From contig NZ_RWBG01000002.1 of assembly GCF_003944795.1 (NCBI RefSeq), positions 434,001-498,000 on the forward strand: a stretch of DNA of 64,000 nucleotides, given 5' to 3'. The position numbers and the translations under genes were made by a program. This DNA comes from Mangrovimonas spongiae. GTDB lineage: Bacteria; Bacteroidota; Bacteroidia; Flavobacteriales; Flavobacteriaceae. The notes under the pieces were generated by a model. The model was not told where the DNA came from. It did no database searches and saw only the letters and a list, made by a program, of their open reading frames with translations. Shown in pieces: positions 55,459 through 64,000 of the stretch; position 1 is the stretch's first letter, and each line of letters starts with the position of its first letter.

Positions 55459-56098
55459 AGAAGGACATAAAATTATTTTAGGAGCTACTTTTTTTGTTGG
55501 GGCTACCTTTTTACTTACCGACTATTTTATTACTATCTCTTGGCTTCGTACGCTATTAATGATAGCCATTTTAGTGTTTTTTATTCTTATTCTTCAATTT
55601 TTTAGAAACCCTAAACGCTATACACAAATAAACGAACATCAAGCCGTATCTCCTGTAGATGGTAAAGTTGTTGCCATAGAAGAAGTTTTTGAAAAAGAAT
55701 ACTTTAAAGATAAAAGGATTCAAGTAAGTGTGTTTATGTCGCCTTTAAATGTTCATGTAACGCGCTATCCTATTGGTGGGCAAGTGCTTTATAGTAAATA
55801 TCATCCTGGTAAATATTTAGTGGCTTGGCATCCTAAATCTAGCGAAGAAAACGAAAGAACAACCGTTGTTGTTAAAAACAAATATTTCGGTGAAGTTTTA
55901 CATAGGCAAATAGCTGGTGCTTTAGCCAAACGTATTGTTAATTATGCCAAAGCAAACCAAACTGTTATTCAAGGAAGTGATTCTGGATTTATTAAATTTG
56001 GATCGAGGGTTGACTTATTATTACCTTTAGATAGCCAAATAAAAGTAGAACTTAACCAAAAAGTTCGTGGGGGTGAAACCATTATTGCAGAAAAGTAA
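55448..56098 (+). CDS. psd: Phosphatidylserine decarboxylase proenzyme
   Basis: A 216-residue enzyme (start at 55448, MFHKEGHKIILG; an upstream in-frame start at 55406 lies deep in cdsA and is not favoured). Two N-terminal helices (about 8-26 and 31-50) are followed by PVDGKVVAIEEVFE and VFMSPLNVHVTRYPI. The self-cleavage site that produces the pyruvoyl group is the Gly-Ser in GFIKFGSRVDLLLP. It converts phosphatidylserine to phosphatidylethanolamine. The short length matches the PSD-A class. Between cdsA and an acyl-CoA-binding protein gene. Confidence 0.94.
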   Translation: MFHKEGHKIILGATFFVGATFLLTDYFITISWLRTLLMIAILVFFILILQFFRNPKRYTQINEHQAVSPVDGKVVAIEEVFEKEYFKDKRIQVSVFMSPLNVHVTRYPIGGQVLYSKYHPGKYLVAWHPKSSEENERTTVVVKNKYFGEVLHRQIAGALAKRIVNYAKANQTVIQGSDSGFIKFGSRVDLLLPLDSQIKVELNQKVRGGETIIAEK

Positions 56099-56099
56099 A

Positions 56100-56366
56100 A
56101 TGAACTCAGAAGAATTAAATATCGCCTTTAAAGATGCTGTAGAAAGGATTAATAACCATCATGAGCCTTTTCCTGCAGATTTTTTACTTCGCTTATATGC
56201 CTATTATAAAAAGGCTACAGATGATTATGGTAGACCTAGCAGTAAAAAACCTATTATAAATGCGTTTAAAACAAACGCTTTATTTCAAGCAAAAAACATC
56301 TCTAAAGAAGAAGCAAAAAGAACTTATATAGAATTAGTTGATAATTATTTTCTCTACAGAAAATAA
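56100..56366 (+). CDS. Acyl-CoA-binding protein (ACBP)
   Basis: An 88-residue four-helix protein, start at 56100, immediately after the psd stop. NEEFKxAVE-like opening SEELNIAFKDAVERINNHHE, then the hallmark LRLYAYYKKATDDYGRPSSKKP and NAFKTNALFQAKNISKEEA with the helix-3/4 residues that hold the acyl chain. In eukaryotic ACBP the residues YKQAT and KWDAW are standard; here the second motif reads KTNAL, so binding of the CoA part may differ. ACBPs carry long-chain acyl-CoA in the cytosol. Its place after cdsA-psd suggests a supply role in phospholipid synthesis. Confidence 0.88.
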   Translation: MNSEELNIAFKDAVERINNHHEPFPADFLLRLYAYYKKATDDYGRPSSKKPIINAFKTNALFQAKNISKEEAKRTYIELVDNYFLYRK

Positions 56367-56371
56367 GCTAA

Positions 56372-58006
56372 TTAATCTAGCACCTTATCTAAAGGCTGTC
56401 CTGTACTTCCATTAGGGAAGCTTATTCCTAATAAAGCCGATATTGTTGGAGCAATGTCTGGAATGGTTGTTTTATTAAAAGTCTCTCCGCGATTTATACC
56501 TTTTCCATAAAATAATAATGGTACATGAGTATCGTAATTAAATCCAGAACCATGCGTAGATCCTGTTCTACTATAGGAAATATGTGCTGGCGCATAAATA
56601 ACTAAAATATCGCCAGATCGTTTTTGGTTATAACCATTTTGTAATAATGCTTCAATACCACTAGTATAAGATAGCGATGCCATATTTGTTGCGGTGTAAG
56701 CTTTATAAACATCTTTATAATTAATAATTTCGTTTACAATAGCGGTTTGCACATGAGCTAAATCTAATCCTAAATCTTTTATTTTTTCTCTATCTAAAAA
56801 TATTTGATCATTGCTAACATTCTCTACTAAATTAGCATCTCCAAATGTATTCTGTAAAAATGTAGATAAGCGTTGTTTAGCTTCTTTAGTATTTAAGTAT
56901 CCAGCAGGAATATCATGATCATGTAAATATGCTGGTACTTCTACAGCACCATGATCTGCTGTTAAAAATACGGTGTACTCCCCTTTCCCTACTGCTTTAT
57001 CTAGTTTATTAAGTAAGCGCTCAATATCTTTATCTAAACGCACATAAGTATCTTGTACCTCTTTAGAACTAACACCAAAATTGTGCCCTACATAATCTGG
57101 ACTAGAAAAACTTACCGTAAGCACATCTGTTATAGTATCATCACCAAGGTTTTCACCGTCTATTGCAGCAATGGCAAAATCGGCTGTTAAACTGTTACCA
57201 TAAGCGGTATATTTAATAATGTCATAACCACCATTATCTTTAGATAATGCTTTTAAATCGTAAGGGAATGTAGCTGTTTCTTTTCCTTTAAATCCGCCTT
57301 CGTAAGTATTTAAATCGCTAGTACTTTCAACGTAGGTATCAATATCGTAAAATGTATCCCAAACTTTTAAATAAGATGCTGCTTTTCCAGAAGCATTAAA
57401 ATTGGTCACCCACTTTGGCAACTTGTCCATATAGAACGAACTTGATATCCATTTACCTTCGTCTTTACCTCTAAACCAATATGCCGCATTGGCCGTATGT
57501 CCGGCAGGCAAAATTGCCCCTCTATCTTTTATGGCTATACCTATAGTTTTACCTCTTTTTTGTGTAAACATTCTATTTTCGTCGGCAAAGGTTGTGGTTT
57601 TTAATCGGTGTGGCGACATTTTACCATCATTAGATGTGGTTCCAACAGGAGTCATTGAATTATCATTTACACAATACACCATTTCTTTAGCATATTTATC
57701 ATACCAATCGTTTGCTATAATACCATGATTTTTTGGGGTTGTTCCAGTAAATACCGACGCATGTCCTGGTGCTGTTTTTGTAGGAATATAGTTAAAATGA
57801 TGATTTTTGCAGTTATAGCCATCATTTATTAATCGTTTAAAACCGCCAGTGCCATACTTGCTTTCAAACCTTGTAAGGTAATCGTAACGCATTTGATCAA
57901 CAACAATACCTACAACCAATTTTGGATTGTTTTGACTATTTTTTTGCTGAGCAGTTATTGGTAAGATAAATAATAAAACAAGAGATAAGCTTACGAGGTT
58001 TTTCAT
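56372..58006 (-). CDS. pafA: PafA-type alkaline phosphatase
   Basis: A 544-residue secreted metallophosphatase; I use the ATG at 58006 so that the signal peptide MKNLVSLSLVLLFILPITAQ is N-terminal. The length matches the characterised flavobacterial PafA (546). The catalytic Thr is residue 78 in TKTAPGHASVF, Asn99 in IIANDWYDK and the Lys/Arg pair in IAIKDRGAILP correspond to the phosphate-binding N, K and R of PafA. Two-metal ligands appear in VVDQMRYDYL, SFSSPDYVGHNFG, LTADHGAVEVP and STHGSGFNYDTH. It releases phosphate from organic monoesters in the periplasm and is calcium-independent in known relatives. Promoter-like TACTTTTG at 58031-58038. Confidence 0.92.
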   Translation of the reverse strand: MKNLVSLSLVLLFILPITAQQKNSQNNPKLVVGIVVDQMRYDYLTRFESKYGTGGFKRLINDGYNCKNHHFNYIPTKTAPGHASVFTGTTPKNHGIIANDWYDKYAKEMVYCVNDNSMTPVGTTSNDGKMSPHRLKTTTFADENRMFTQKRGKTIGIAIKDRGAILPAGHTANAAYWFRGKDEGKWISSSFYMDKLPKWVTNFNASGKAASYLKVWDTFYDIDTYVESTSDLNTYEGGFKGKETATFPYDLKALSKDNGGYDIIKYTAYGNSLTADFAIAAIDGENLGDDTITDVLTVSFSSPDYVGHNFGVSSKEVQDTYVRLDKDIERLLNKLDKAVGKGEYTVFLTADHGAVEVPAYLHDHDIPAGYLNTKEAKQRLSTFLQNTFGDANLVENVSNDQIFLDREKIKDLGLDLAHVQTAIVNEIINYKDVYKAYTATNMASLSYTSGIEALLQNGYNQKRSGDILVIYAPAHISYSRTGSTHGSGFNYDTHVPLLFYGKGINRGETFNKTTIPDIAPTISALLGISFPNGSTGQPLDKVLD

Positions 58007-58030
58007 GATAGAATATTTAATTTCGAGCAT

Positions 58031-58038
58031 CAAAAGTA
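58031..58038 (-). promoter_or_regulatory. Putative pafA -7 element
   Basis: Minus-strand TACTTTTG matches TAnnTTTG, about 25-32 bases before the pafA start. An 8-bp hairpin CTTAATTT/AAATTAAG lies just upstream (58054-58070), between pafA and mlaE. Confidence 0.45.
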
Positions 58039-58117
58039 CATTTTTTTGCACATCTTAATTTAAAATTAAGGTTAAAAAACCTAGAGTTTTTATACTTTAG
58101 CATCAACAAAATCCTTT

Positions 58118-58855
58118 ATGACATACCTTCATAACATTGGTGCCTATTTTATTATGGTTAAAGACATGTTTCGCAAGCCCACAAAGTGGTCTGTGATGAA
58201 AGGTCTTATCCTTAAAGATATTGACGACTTAATAATTGGATCTTTTGGCATTGTAGCCTTTATTTCGTTTTTTGTTGGTGGTGTTGTTACCATACAAACC
58301 GCGCTTAATATTAGCAACCCGCTTATTCCTAAATACTTGGTTGGATTTGCTACACGACAGTCGGTAATTTTAGAATTTGCTCCAACCTTTATTTCTATAA
58401 TTATGGCTGGTAAAGTAGGATCGTTTATAACATCAAGCATAGGGACCATGCGTGTTACTGAGCAAATTGATGCTCTTGAAGTTATGGGTATAAATGCTAT
58501 TAATTATTTGGTTTTCCCAAAGTTTGTTGCCTTAATGCTATATCCTTTTGTTATCTCGATTGCCATGTTTTTAGGTATTTTAGGAGGCATGGCTGCTTGT
58601 ATTTATGGCGGGTTTAGCACTCTAGATGATTATATTACAGGTATTCAATTAGATTTCATGCCATTTCATATTACTTACGCTTTTATAAAAACCATTGTTT
58701 TTGCTTTTCTTTTAGCAACAATCCCATCATTTTATGGTTTTTTTATGAAAGGTGGTGCTTTAGAAGTAGGAAAAGCAAGTACAACGGCATTTGTTTGGAC
58801 TAGTGTAGCCATTATCCTTTTAAATTACATTATTACCCAATTACTTTTAAGCTAA
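58118..58855 (+). CDS. mlaE: MlaE-type ABC lipid-transport permease
   Basis: A 245-residue permease with five or six helices. Signatures: GGVVTIQTALNISNPLIPKY, ITSSIGTMRVTEQIDALEVM with the EQIDAL coupling-helix motif, and the final SVAIILLNYIITQLL. MlaE moves phospholipids between membranes in complex with MlaF and an MCE protein. Its stop codon shares one base with the mlaF start (TAATG). The MCE subunit MlaD is not adjacent. Confidence 0.92.
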   Translation: MTYLHNIGAYFIMVKDMFRKPTKWSVMKGLILKDIDDLIIGSFGIVAFISFFVGGVVTIQTALNISNPLIPKYLVGFATRQSVILEFAPTFISIIMAGKVGSFITSSIGTMRVTEQIDALEVMGINAINYLVFPKFVALMLYPFVISIAMFLGILGGMAACIYGGFSTLDDYITGIQLDFMPFHITYAFIKTIVFAFLLATIPSFYGFFMKGGALEVGKASTTAFVWTSVAIILLNYIITQLLLS

Positions 58856-59622
58856 TGATAGAAGTTAAAGACTTACATAAATCGTTTGGAAACACCCACA
58901 TTTTAAAAGGTATTACTACATCTTTTGAAAAAGGAAAAACAAGTTTAGTTATTGGGCAAAGTGGTTCTGGTAAAACCGTTTTTTTAAAGTGCTTATTAGG
59001 CCTTTTTGATTATGAAGAAGGCGCCATATCATACGACGGTAAAATTTTTGGTAACCTTAATAGTGATGAAAAACGTAATATTCGATCAAAAATAGGTATG
59101 GTATTTCAAGGCAGTGCGTTATTTGATTCTATGACCATTGCCGAAAATGTTATGTTTCCATTACGTATGTTTACTAAACAAAGTAAAAGCGAGATGGAAG
59201 ACCGTGTTAACTTTGTTTTAAAACGTGTTAACCTAGAAAATGCGCACCATAAAATGCCTAGTGAAGCTTCTGGTGGTATGCAAAAACGCGTTGCTATTGC
59301 CCGCGCCATAGTAAATAAACCCAAATACTTGTTTTGCGATGAACCTAACTCTGGTTTAGACCCTAAAACAGCTATTGTTATTGATAATCTTATTCAAGAA
59401 ATTACAGACGAATACAATATAACAACTGTTATTAACTCTCACGATATGAATTCGGTAATGGAAATTGGCGAGAAAATTGTCTTCCTAAAAAATGGTCATA
59501 AAGCATGGGAAGGCAGTAAAGACACGATTTTTAAAACTGATAATGACGCTGTTACTAATTTTGTTTACTCTTCAGAGTTATTTAAGAAAGTTCGTAAAAT
59601 GTATCTAGAAGAAAATCAATAG
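58855..59622 (+). CDS. mlaF: MlaF-type ABC ATPase
   Basis: A 255-residue ATPase. Walker A GQSGSGKT at about 34-41, Q-loop VFQGSALFDSMTIAENV, signature EASGGMQKRVAIARA and Walker B YLFCDEPNSGLD; the final His is in VINSHDMNSVMEIGE. The GGMQKR signature is the Mla/MkI form. It powers MlaE. The gene ends 4 bases before convergent DUF389, without a terminator. Confidence 0.94.
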   Translation: MIEVKDLHKSFGNTHILKGITTSFEKGKTSLVIGQSGSGKTVFLKCLLGLFDYEEGAISYDGKIFGNLNSDEKRNIRSKIGMVFQGSALFDSMTIAENVMFPLRMFTKQSKSEMEDRVNFVLKRVNLENAHHKMPSEASGGMQKRVAIARAIVNKPKYLFCDEPNSGLDPKTAIVIDNLIQEITDEYNITTVINSHDMNSVMEIGEKIVFLKNGHKAWEGSKDTIFKTDNDAVTNFVYSSELFKKVRKMYLEENQ

Positions 59623-59626
59623 AAAC

Positions 59627-61087
59627 CTAAGGCTGAACTGTTACAATTAAACTATCTAAATCAAGCTTATAATTAAGCCAATCTTCTAGCTTCTTACGTT
59701 CTTTTTCAATTGTATTATTATTGACATCTTTTTTCCATTTTGCAGTAAATACCGAAATGGTATCAATTTTAGAAAAATCGGACGTAATCACATTCGAAAA
59801 AGACAAACGCTCTAAATTCTCATAATTTATTTTAATCTCCTGCCCTATTTTATCCATAGGGATTTGATTTTTCTCAAACTTAGACAATTGCTTAATTCTG
59901 TTCTCTAGAATTGTTATTTTCTGATTTTGTGTTAATAATGCAATAGAGTCTCGAGATTTTAATTCTTGCATATACTTAAAACTATCTATGCCATCATTAT
60001 CATTTTGGTTAATTATTAAAGAGGTGGTATTTAAAACACTGTAATCTTTTAATCTTCCTTCTAAAAGAGCAATGGTTTCTTCAGGAATTTCATCTAAACC
60101 AAACGTATTTATTTCTATCACAGGCTCATTGCCATCCATATAATTATAAGTCGCATTCTTTTTTAAGTAGTCGCCATGTGGTAAAGCTGTTACTTCTTTA
60201 TCTATAAAGGAACTGGCAGCATTATTAAAGTTTGTTTCACGAAGTACATGAATAAAAGTCCAAGTGGCCGGAATCATAACAACAATGGCTAAAGTAGTTG
60301 CAATTCTAGCAATACGCTTTCTTTTTTTAGAATTAGCATATTTAAGCATTGGGAACCTTAAAATTTTTAATACTAAAAAAGTTGCCAAGGCAATAAAAAT
60401 AGTATTTATAGTAAACAAGTATAACGCCCCAAGGAAATATTCAAAATTAGCTTGTGCCAAACCATAACCGGCAGTACACAACGGAGGCATTAAAGCGGTA
60501 GCAATAGCTACACCAAAAATCACCGAAGCTATCGTTCCTTTTTTGGTTCTGGCTATAATTAATGCTAAACCACCAAAAAATGCTATTAAAACATCGCGAA
60601 TATCTGGTCGTGTTCTTCCTAAAAGTTCAGAGTTATCTTCACTTAATGGGAATAAATAAAAGAATAAAAAGGCCGTAATTAAACTTAGCACAATCATGAT
60701 GGCTAAGTTTATTAAAGATCGTTTTAGAGTATCTATATCGTTTATTGCTATAGACATTCCTACCCCTAAAATTGGTCCCATTAATGGTGAAATTAACATG
60801 GCTCCAATAACAACTGCTGTAGAGTTAGCGTTTAATCCTATAGAGGCTACAAAAATAGAGCAAATAAGAATCCATGCTGTTGCGCCTTTAAATGAAATAT
60901 CATTTTTTATGGCTTCTATGGTGGCGTCCCTATCGGTATCGTCTCTAAAATCTAGTAATTCGTCTAAAAACTTTTTAACGCTTTGCACGAGCCCTTTAGC
61001 ATCTTTTCTTACAGCTTCTTTAGACTCTTCTACTTTTTGCTCTTTTATTTTTTCGTCTTCGTTGAAGTTGAATTTATTTTCTTCCAT
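59627..61087 (-). CDS. DUF389 (TIGR00341-type) membrane protein
   Basis: A 486-residue protein. A charged ~60-residue N terminus, then about seven helices at ~70-290 with the family block ANSTAVVIGAMLISPLMGPILGVG and GVAIATALMPPLCTAGYGLA, then a long soluble C-terminal part (about 300-486) with a coiled-coil look (NQKITILENRIKQLSKFEKN). DUF389 proteins are common and unassigned. It follows manC after 6 bases in a leftward run argS-sprT-manC-DUF389. Confidence 0.88.
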   Translation of the reverse strand: MEENKFNFNEDEKIKEQKVEESKEAVRKDAKGLVQSVKKFLDELLDFRDDTDRDATIEAIKNDISFKGATAWILICSIFVASIGLNANSTAVVIGAMLISPLMGPILGVGMSIAINDIDTLKRSLINLAIMIVLSLITAFLFFYLFPLSEDNSELLGRTRPDIRDVLIAFFGGLALIIARTKKGTIASVIFGVAIATALMPPLCTAGYGLAQANFEYFLGALYLFTINTIFIALATFLVLKILRFPMLKYANSKKRKRIARIATTLAIVVMIPATWTFIHVLRETNFNNAASSFIDKEVTALPHGDYLKKNATYNYMDGNEPVIEINTFGLDEIPEETIALLEGRLKDYSVLNTTSLIINQNDNDGIDSFKYMQELKSRDSIALLTQNQKITILENRIKQLSKFEKNQIPMDKIGQEIKINYENLERLSFSNVITSDFSKIDTISVFTAKWKKDVNNNTIEKERKKLEDWLNYKLDLDSLIVTVQP

Positions 61088-61093
61088 AGGCTT

Positions 61094-62173
61094 TTACCCA
61101 TATTGCTCTCCAAAAGTATCTTTTACATTTTGAAGAACTTGTTTAATATTTTGCTCCTTTGTTTTAGGAAAGATAAGCAAAACTTCGTCTTTATCAACTA
61201 TAATATAGTCATTTAGTCCATCAACTACTACAATTTTATCTTTGTTGCTTCTAATCATATTTCCAGAAGCCTCGTTTACCAATGTTTTGGCATTAACCAC
61301 AGCATTATTATTGGTATCTTTTTCAAGTTTATCGTATAAACTTCCCCAAGTGCCTAAATCGTTCCAATCGAAAGTAGCGGGTAATACAAATACATTTTCA
61401 GATTTTTCCATAACCGCATAATCAACCGAAATATTTTCGGCTTTGGCATAATTCTCTAAGATAAAATCGTACTCTTTTTCGGTATTATAATATGCATAAC
61501 CTTTTTGAAAAAGCTCGAAAAGTTCTGGTTGATTACTTTTAAATGCTGAAACAACACTTTCAACACTCCACATAAAAATACCAGCATTCCATAAAAAGTT
61601 GCCTTGCGATATAAAACTTTTTGCTGTTTGATAATCTGGTTTTTCACGAAACTGACTAACAGGTTTTATGCTTTGGGTTGTTTCTTTATCAAACTCTATA
61701 TAACCATATCCTGTATTCGGAAATGTAGGCTGAATTCCTAAGGTCATTAACGCATCATTTTTTGCACAAAATTCAAAGGATTCTTCTACATTATTTATAA
61801 AAGCTTTTTCGTCTTCAATCCAATGGTCACTTGGTGCGACAATCGTTACAGCATTGGGGTTTTCTTTTTGTATTTTTAATGATGCATACAAAATGCAAGG
61901 TGCGGTGTTTCGCATGGCTGGTTCCAAAACGACTTGTCGTTGCTTTACTTCTGGCAACTGTTCTAAAACCAAATTATTATACTTTTCATTGGTTAAGATG
62001 AAAATATTTTCTTGTGGAATAAGTTGACTTAATCTATGAAATGTTTTCTGAATTAAAGTTTCGCCTGTTCCAAGCATATCATGAAATTGCTTAGGATAAT
62101 CTTGTGTACTTACTGGCCAAAATCGTGATCCTACTCCACCTGCCATTAATATGGCATAATAATTTTTATTCAT
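61094..62173 (-). CDS. manC: Mannose-1-phosphate guanylyltransferase
   Basis: A 359-residue nucleotidyltransferase making GDP-mannose from GTP and mannose-1-phosphate. Signature GGVGSRFWPVSTQDYPKQF near residue 11, VVLEPAMRNTAPCI, VAPSDHWI and FREKPD blocks. It lacks the C-terminal phosphomannose isomerase domain of bifunctional enzymes (~470 residues). It feeds glycan synthesis. One base separates it from the upstream sprT-like gene. Confidence 0.95.
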   Translation of the reverse strand: MNKNYYAILMAGGVGSRFWPVSTQDYPKQFHDMLGTGETLIQKTFHRLSQLIPQENIFILTNEKYNNLVLEQLPEVKQRQVVLEPAMRNTAPCILYASLKIQKENPNAVTIVAPSDHWIEDEKAFINNVEESFEFCAKNDALMTLGIQPTFPNTGYGYIEFDKETTQSIKPVSQFREKPDYQTAKSFISQGNFLWNAGIFMWSVESVVSAFKSNQPELFELFQKGYAYYNTEKEYDFILENYAKAENISVDYAVMEKSENVFVLPATFDWNDLGTWGSLYDKLEKDTNNNAVVNAKTLVNEASGNMIRSNKDKIVVVDGLNDYIIVDKDEVLLIFPKTKEQNIKQVLQNVKDTFGEQYG

Positions 62174-62174
62174 C

Positions 62175-62774
62175 TTAAGAATTTATTAGTTCAACTTCTG
62201 CATTGGGGTTAAAAAGATATAATCTTCCTGTTGTAACCTCAACACATTCATAACGCTTTACACGCTTGTTCCCTTTTTTAAAAACGCGACCATTATAAAG
62301 TTTAAACGTGCTTCCAAAGGGTATTTCAAAGATATAGGTTTTATCATTAGGCTCGTCAAACTGTTTTAAAGCTAACGAAAGCGTAACATCGGTATCGCTT
62401 GACGCTTTGGGATTTTTAAAATGCTTTGCTAGTAATGGTAATAGCTCAGCAGGGAAAATACTTGGATTTAAAAAAGGTAACATTAATTGTTTAAATGTTC
62501 TCTTCCATTCAATGCCATGTGGTTTAATAGATTTTCCGTAATTCTTGAAGGCTTCAAAATGGGCAATTTCATGAATTAAGGTTATTAAAAACCGATAAGG
62601 ATTAAGATTTCCATTTATGGTAATTTGATGCTTCCCATTTGGTAAACGCCTATAATCGCCATGTTTTGTTTTGCGTTCGCCTGTAACTTTTATCGTAAGA
62701 TGTTCTTCGGTTAAAAGTTGACATACATGGTGAATGGCATTTTCTGGCAAGTGATTTTTTAAGGTATCATCCAT
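62175..62774 (-). CDS. SprT-like zinc metalloprotease domain protein
   Basis: A 199-residue protein. HEIAHFEAF carries the HExxH metal motif at about residue 85, in LITLIHEIAHFEAFKNYGKS, with GIEWKRTFKQLM after it; this is the SprT-like pattern shared with SPRTN. Zinc binding and peptidase-like fold are likely, while the substrate is unknown. A C-terminal part (KLYNGRVFKKGNKRVKRYEC) is the usual partner segment. Between argS (15 bases) and manC (1 base). Confidence 0.88.
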   Translation of the reverse strand: MDDTLKNHLPENAIHHVCQLLTEEHLTIKVTGERKTKHGDYRRLPNGKHQITINGNLNPYRFLITLIHEIAHFEAFKNYGKSIKPHGIEWKRTFKQLMLPFLNPSIFPAELLPLLAKHFKNPKASSDTDVTLSLALKQFDEPNDKTYIFEIPFGSTFKLYNGRVFKKGNKRVKRYECVEVTTGRLYLFNPNAEVELINS

Positions 62775-62789
62775 AAAAAAATAAAGAGG

Positions 62790-64000
62790 TTACATACGTT
62801 CTGGCACTTGAATACCTAGTAATAAAAAGCCATTTTTAATAACCTGACTTACTGTTTTAGACAATTGTACTCTAAACACTTTTTCGACATCGGAATTGGC
62901 TCCTAAAATAGATACATTTTGATAGAATGAATTAAATTCTTTTACCAAATCGTAAACATAATTGGCAATTATGGCTGGACTAAAATTATCGGCGGCCAGT
63001 TGAATGGTTTCAGGGAATAACTGAACTTGTTTTAAAAGCTCTTTTTCCTTCTCATGCAACACCATATTTTCTATTGAAGCTGATGTATCAATATCTTCTG
63101 CCTTTCTTAAAATGGACTGAATTCTAGCATAGGTATATTGAATAAAAGGCCCCGTATTTCCTTGAAAATCGATAGATTCCTTAGGATCGAATAGAATGCG
63201 TTTTTTAGGATCGACTTTTAAAATAAAATATTTTAATGCTCCTAATCCTATGGTATTATAAAGATCTTGCTTTTCGTCGTTGTTATAGCCATCTAATTTA
63301 CCTAGTTCTTGCGAAATGGTTTCTGCCGTATTGGCCATTTCAACAATTAAATCGTCGGCATCGACAACAGTTCCTTCTCTACTTTTCATTTTCCCCGTAG
63401 GTAAATCTACCATACCGTAGCTTAAATGATATAAGTTTTTTGCCCAATCGAAACCTAGTTTTTTCAAGATTAAGAACAATACTTTAAAGTGATAGTCTTG
63501 CTCGTTACCAACGGTATAAACCATACCACCAACGTCTGGGTAATCTTTTATACGTTGTATGGCTGTTCCTATATCTTGTGTTATATAAACGGCTGTTCCA
63601 TCGGCACGAAGTACTAATTTTTCATCGAGACCTTCGTTGGTTAAATCGCACCAAACAGACCCATCGTCTTTTTTATAAAACACACCTGTTTTTAAACCTT
63701 GATCTATAAATTCTTTTCCTAAAAGGTAGGTATTGCTCTCATAGTATAAACAATCAAAATCGACACCTAAGTTTTTATAGGTAATATCAAAGCCATCGTA
63801 AACCCAACCATTCATTTTTTCCCAAAGTGCTACGGTTTCTTCATCGCCAGCCTCCCATTTTCTAAGCATGTTTTGGGCTTCAATAAAAATTGGAGCTTGT
63901 TTTTTGGCATCATCCTCAGAAACACCTTCAGACATTAATTTCGCTATGTCTTTTTTATACTCTTGATCGAATTTCACGTAGTAATTCCCAACTAGTTTAT
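62790..64000 (-). CDS. argS: Arginyl-tRNA synthetase, C-terminal 402 residues
   Basis: The gene runs off the right edge; the frame is open to 64000, and a GTG at 63977 is not the real start, since KLVGNYY reads in frame before it. The class I HIGH region is outside the window. Present are VWCDLTNEGLDEKLVLRADGTAVYITQDIGTA, GMVDLPTGKMKSREGT (KMSKS-like KMKSR), GALKYFILKVDPKK, the GNTGPFIQYTYARIQSIL anticodon-binding helices and the usual end QVPERM. It charges tRNA-Arg and leads the run continued by the SprT-like, manC and DUF389 genes. Confidence 0.97.
   Translation of the reverse strand, partial: KLVGNYYVKFDQEYKKDIAKLMSEGVSEDDAKKQAPIFIEAQNMLRKWEAGDEETVALWEKMNGWVYDGFDITYKNLGVDFDCLYYESNTYLLGKEFIDQGLKTGVFYKKDDGSVWCDLTNEGLDEKLVLRADGTAVYITQDIGTAIQRIKDYPDVGGMVYTVGNEQDYHFKVLFLILKKLGFDWAKNLYHLSYGMVDLPTGKMKSREGTVVDADDLIVEMANTAETISQELGKLDGYNNDEKQDLYNTIGLGALKYFILKVDPKKRILFDPKESIDFQGNTGPFIQYTYARIQSILRKAEDIDTSASIENMVLHEKEKELLKQVQLFPETIQLAADNFSPAIIANYVYDLVKEFNSFYQNVSILGANSDVEKVFRVQLSKTVSQVIKNGFLLLGIQVPERM

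Overview
The window is an ordinary, densely coded chromosome segment of a low-GC member of the Bacteroidota, almost certainly a marine-type Flavobacteriaceae. The evidence is: AT-rich codon use; promoters of the Bacteroidota type (TAnnTTTG near -7, sometimes with TTG about 19 bases upstream); weak Shine-Dalgarno signals; fused SecDF; a short ProRS; a PafA-type phosphatase; proteins with type IX secretion (T9SS) C-terminal domains; FecR/ECF-sigma/TonB-receptor signalling; and several families restricted to the phylum (DUF4293, DUF6588-like, DUF2911). No gene-free stretch exceeds 300 bases (largest 30357-30644). I see no insertion sequence, phage, CRISPR array or integrase.

Layout. 1-6343: end of a c-di-AMP synthase gene, ABC exporter, truA, phosphodiesterase, two small membrane proteins, rho, rpsT and tRNA-Glu. 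6489-18182: proS, an unusual tri-block lipoprotein, a FadL-like porin and a 2493-residue T9SS surface protein built of two ten-unit repeat arrays. 18384-22328: folE-cysS-yidD-lgt-DUF192. 22411-32309: secDF, mdh with a DUF4412-like partner, a DUF6588-like barrel, gyrB and asnB. 32490-40275: a T9SS YCF48-like protein, DUF2911, queE, then a compact rightward run of HerA-like ATPase, lipoprotein, YitT, cupin, alpha/beta hydrolase and RluF. 40286-42542: ffh and folD. 42703-48927: a mosaic lipoprotein facing an ECF sigma-FecR-TonB receptor trio. 48934-56366: nudix, pyrE, SRPBCC, birA, rsfS-ftsH-LUD-cdsA-psd-ACBP. 56372-64000: pafA, mlaE-mlaF, and the leftward argS-sprT-manC-DUF389 run, with argS cut by the window edge.

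How genes fit together. Most clusters serve information processing (rho, rpsT, three aminoacyl-tRNA synthetases, ffh, gyrB, TruA, RluF) and the envelope (Lgt, SecDF, YidD, CdsA, Psd, MlaEF, FtsH). The least explained pieces are the lipoprotein/ECF/FecR/STN-receptor locus at 42.7-48.9 kb, the tri-block lipoprotein at 8.1-9.0 kb, and the repeat architecture of the giant surface protein, which shares one module with the 785-residue lipoprotein. I found no clear new defence or biosynthetic system; the receptor locus is the best candidate for an undescribed functional unit, and that is inference.
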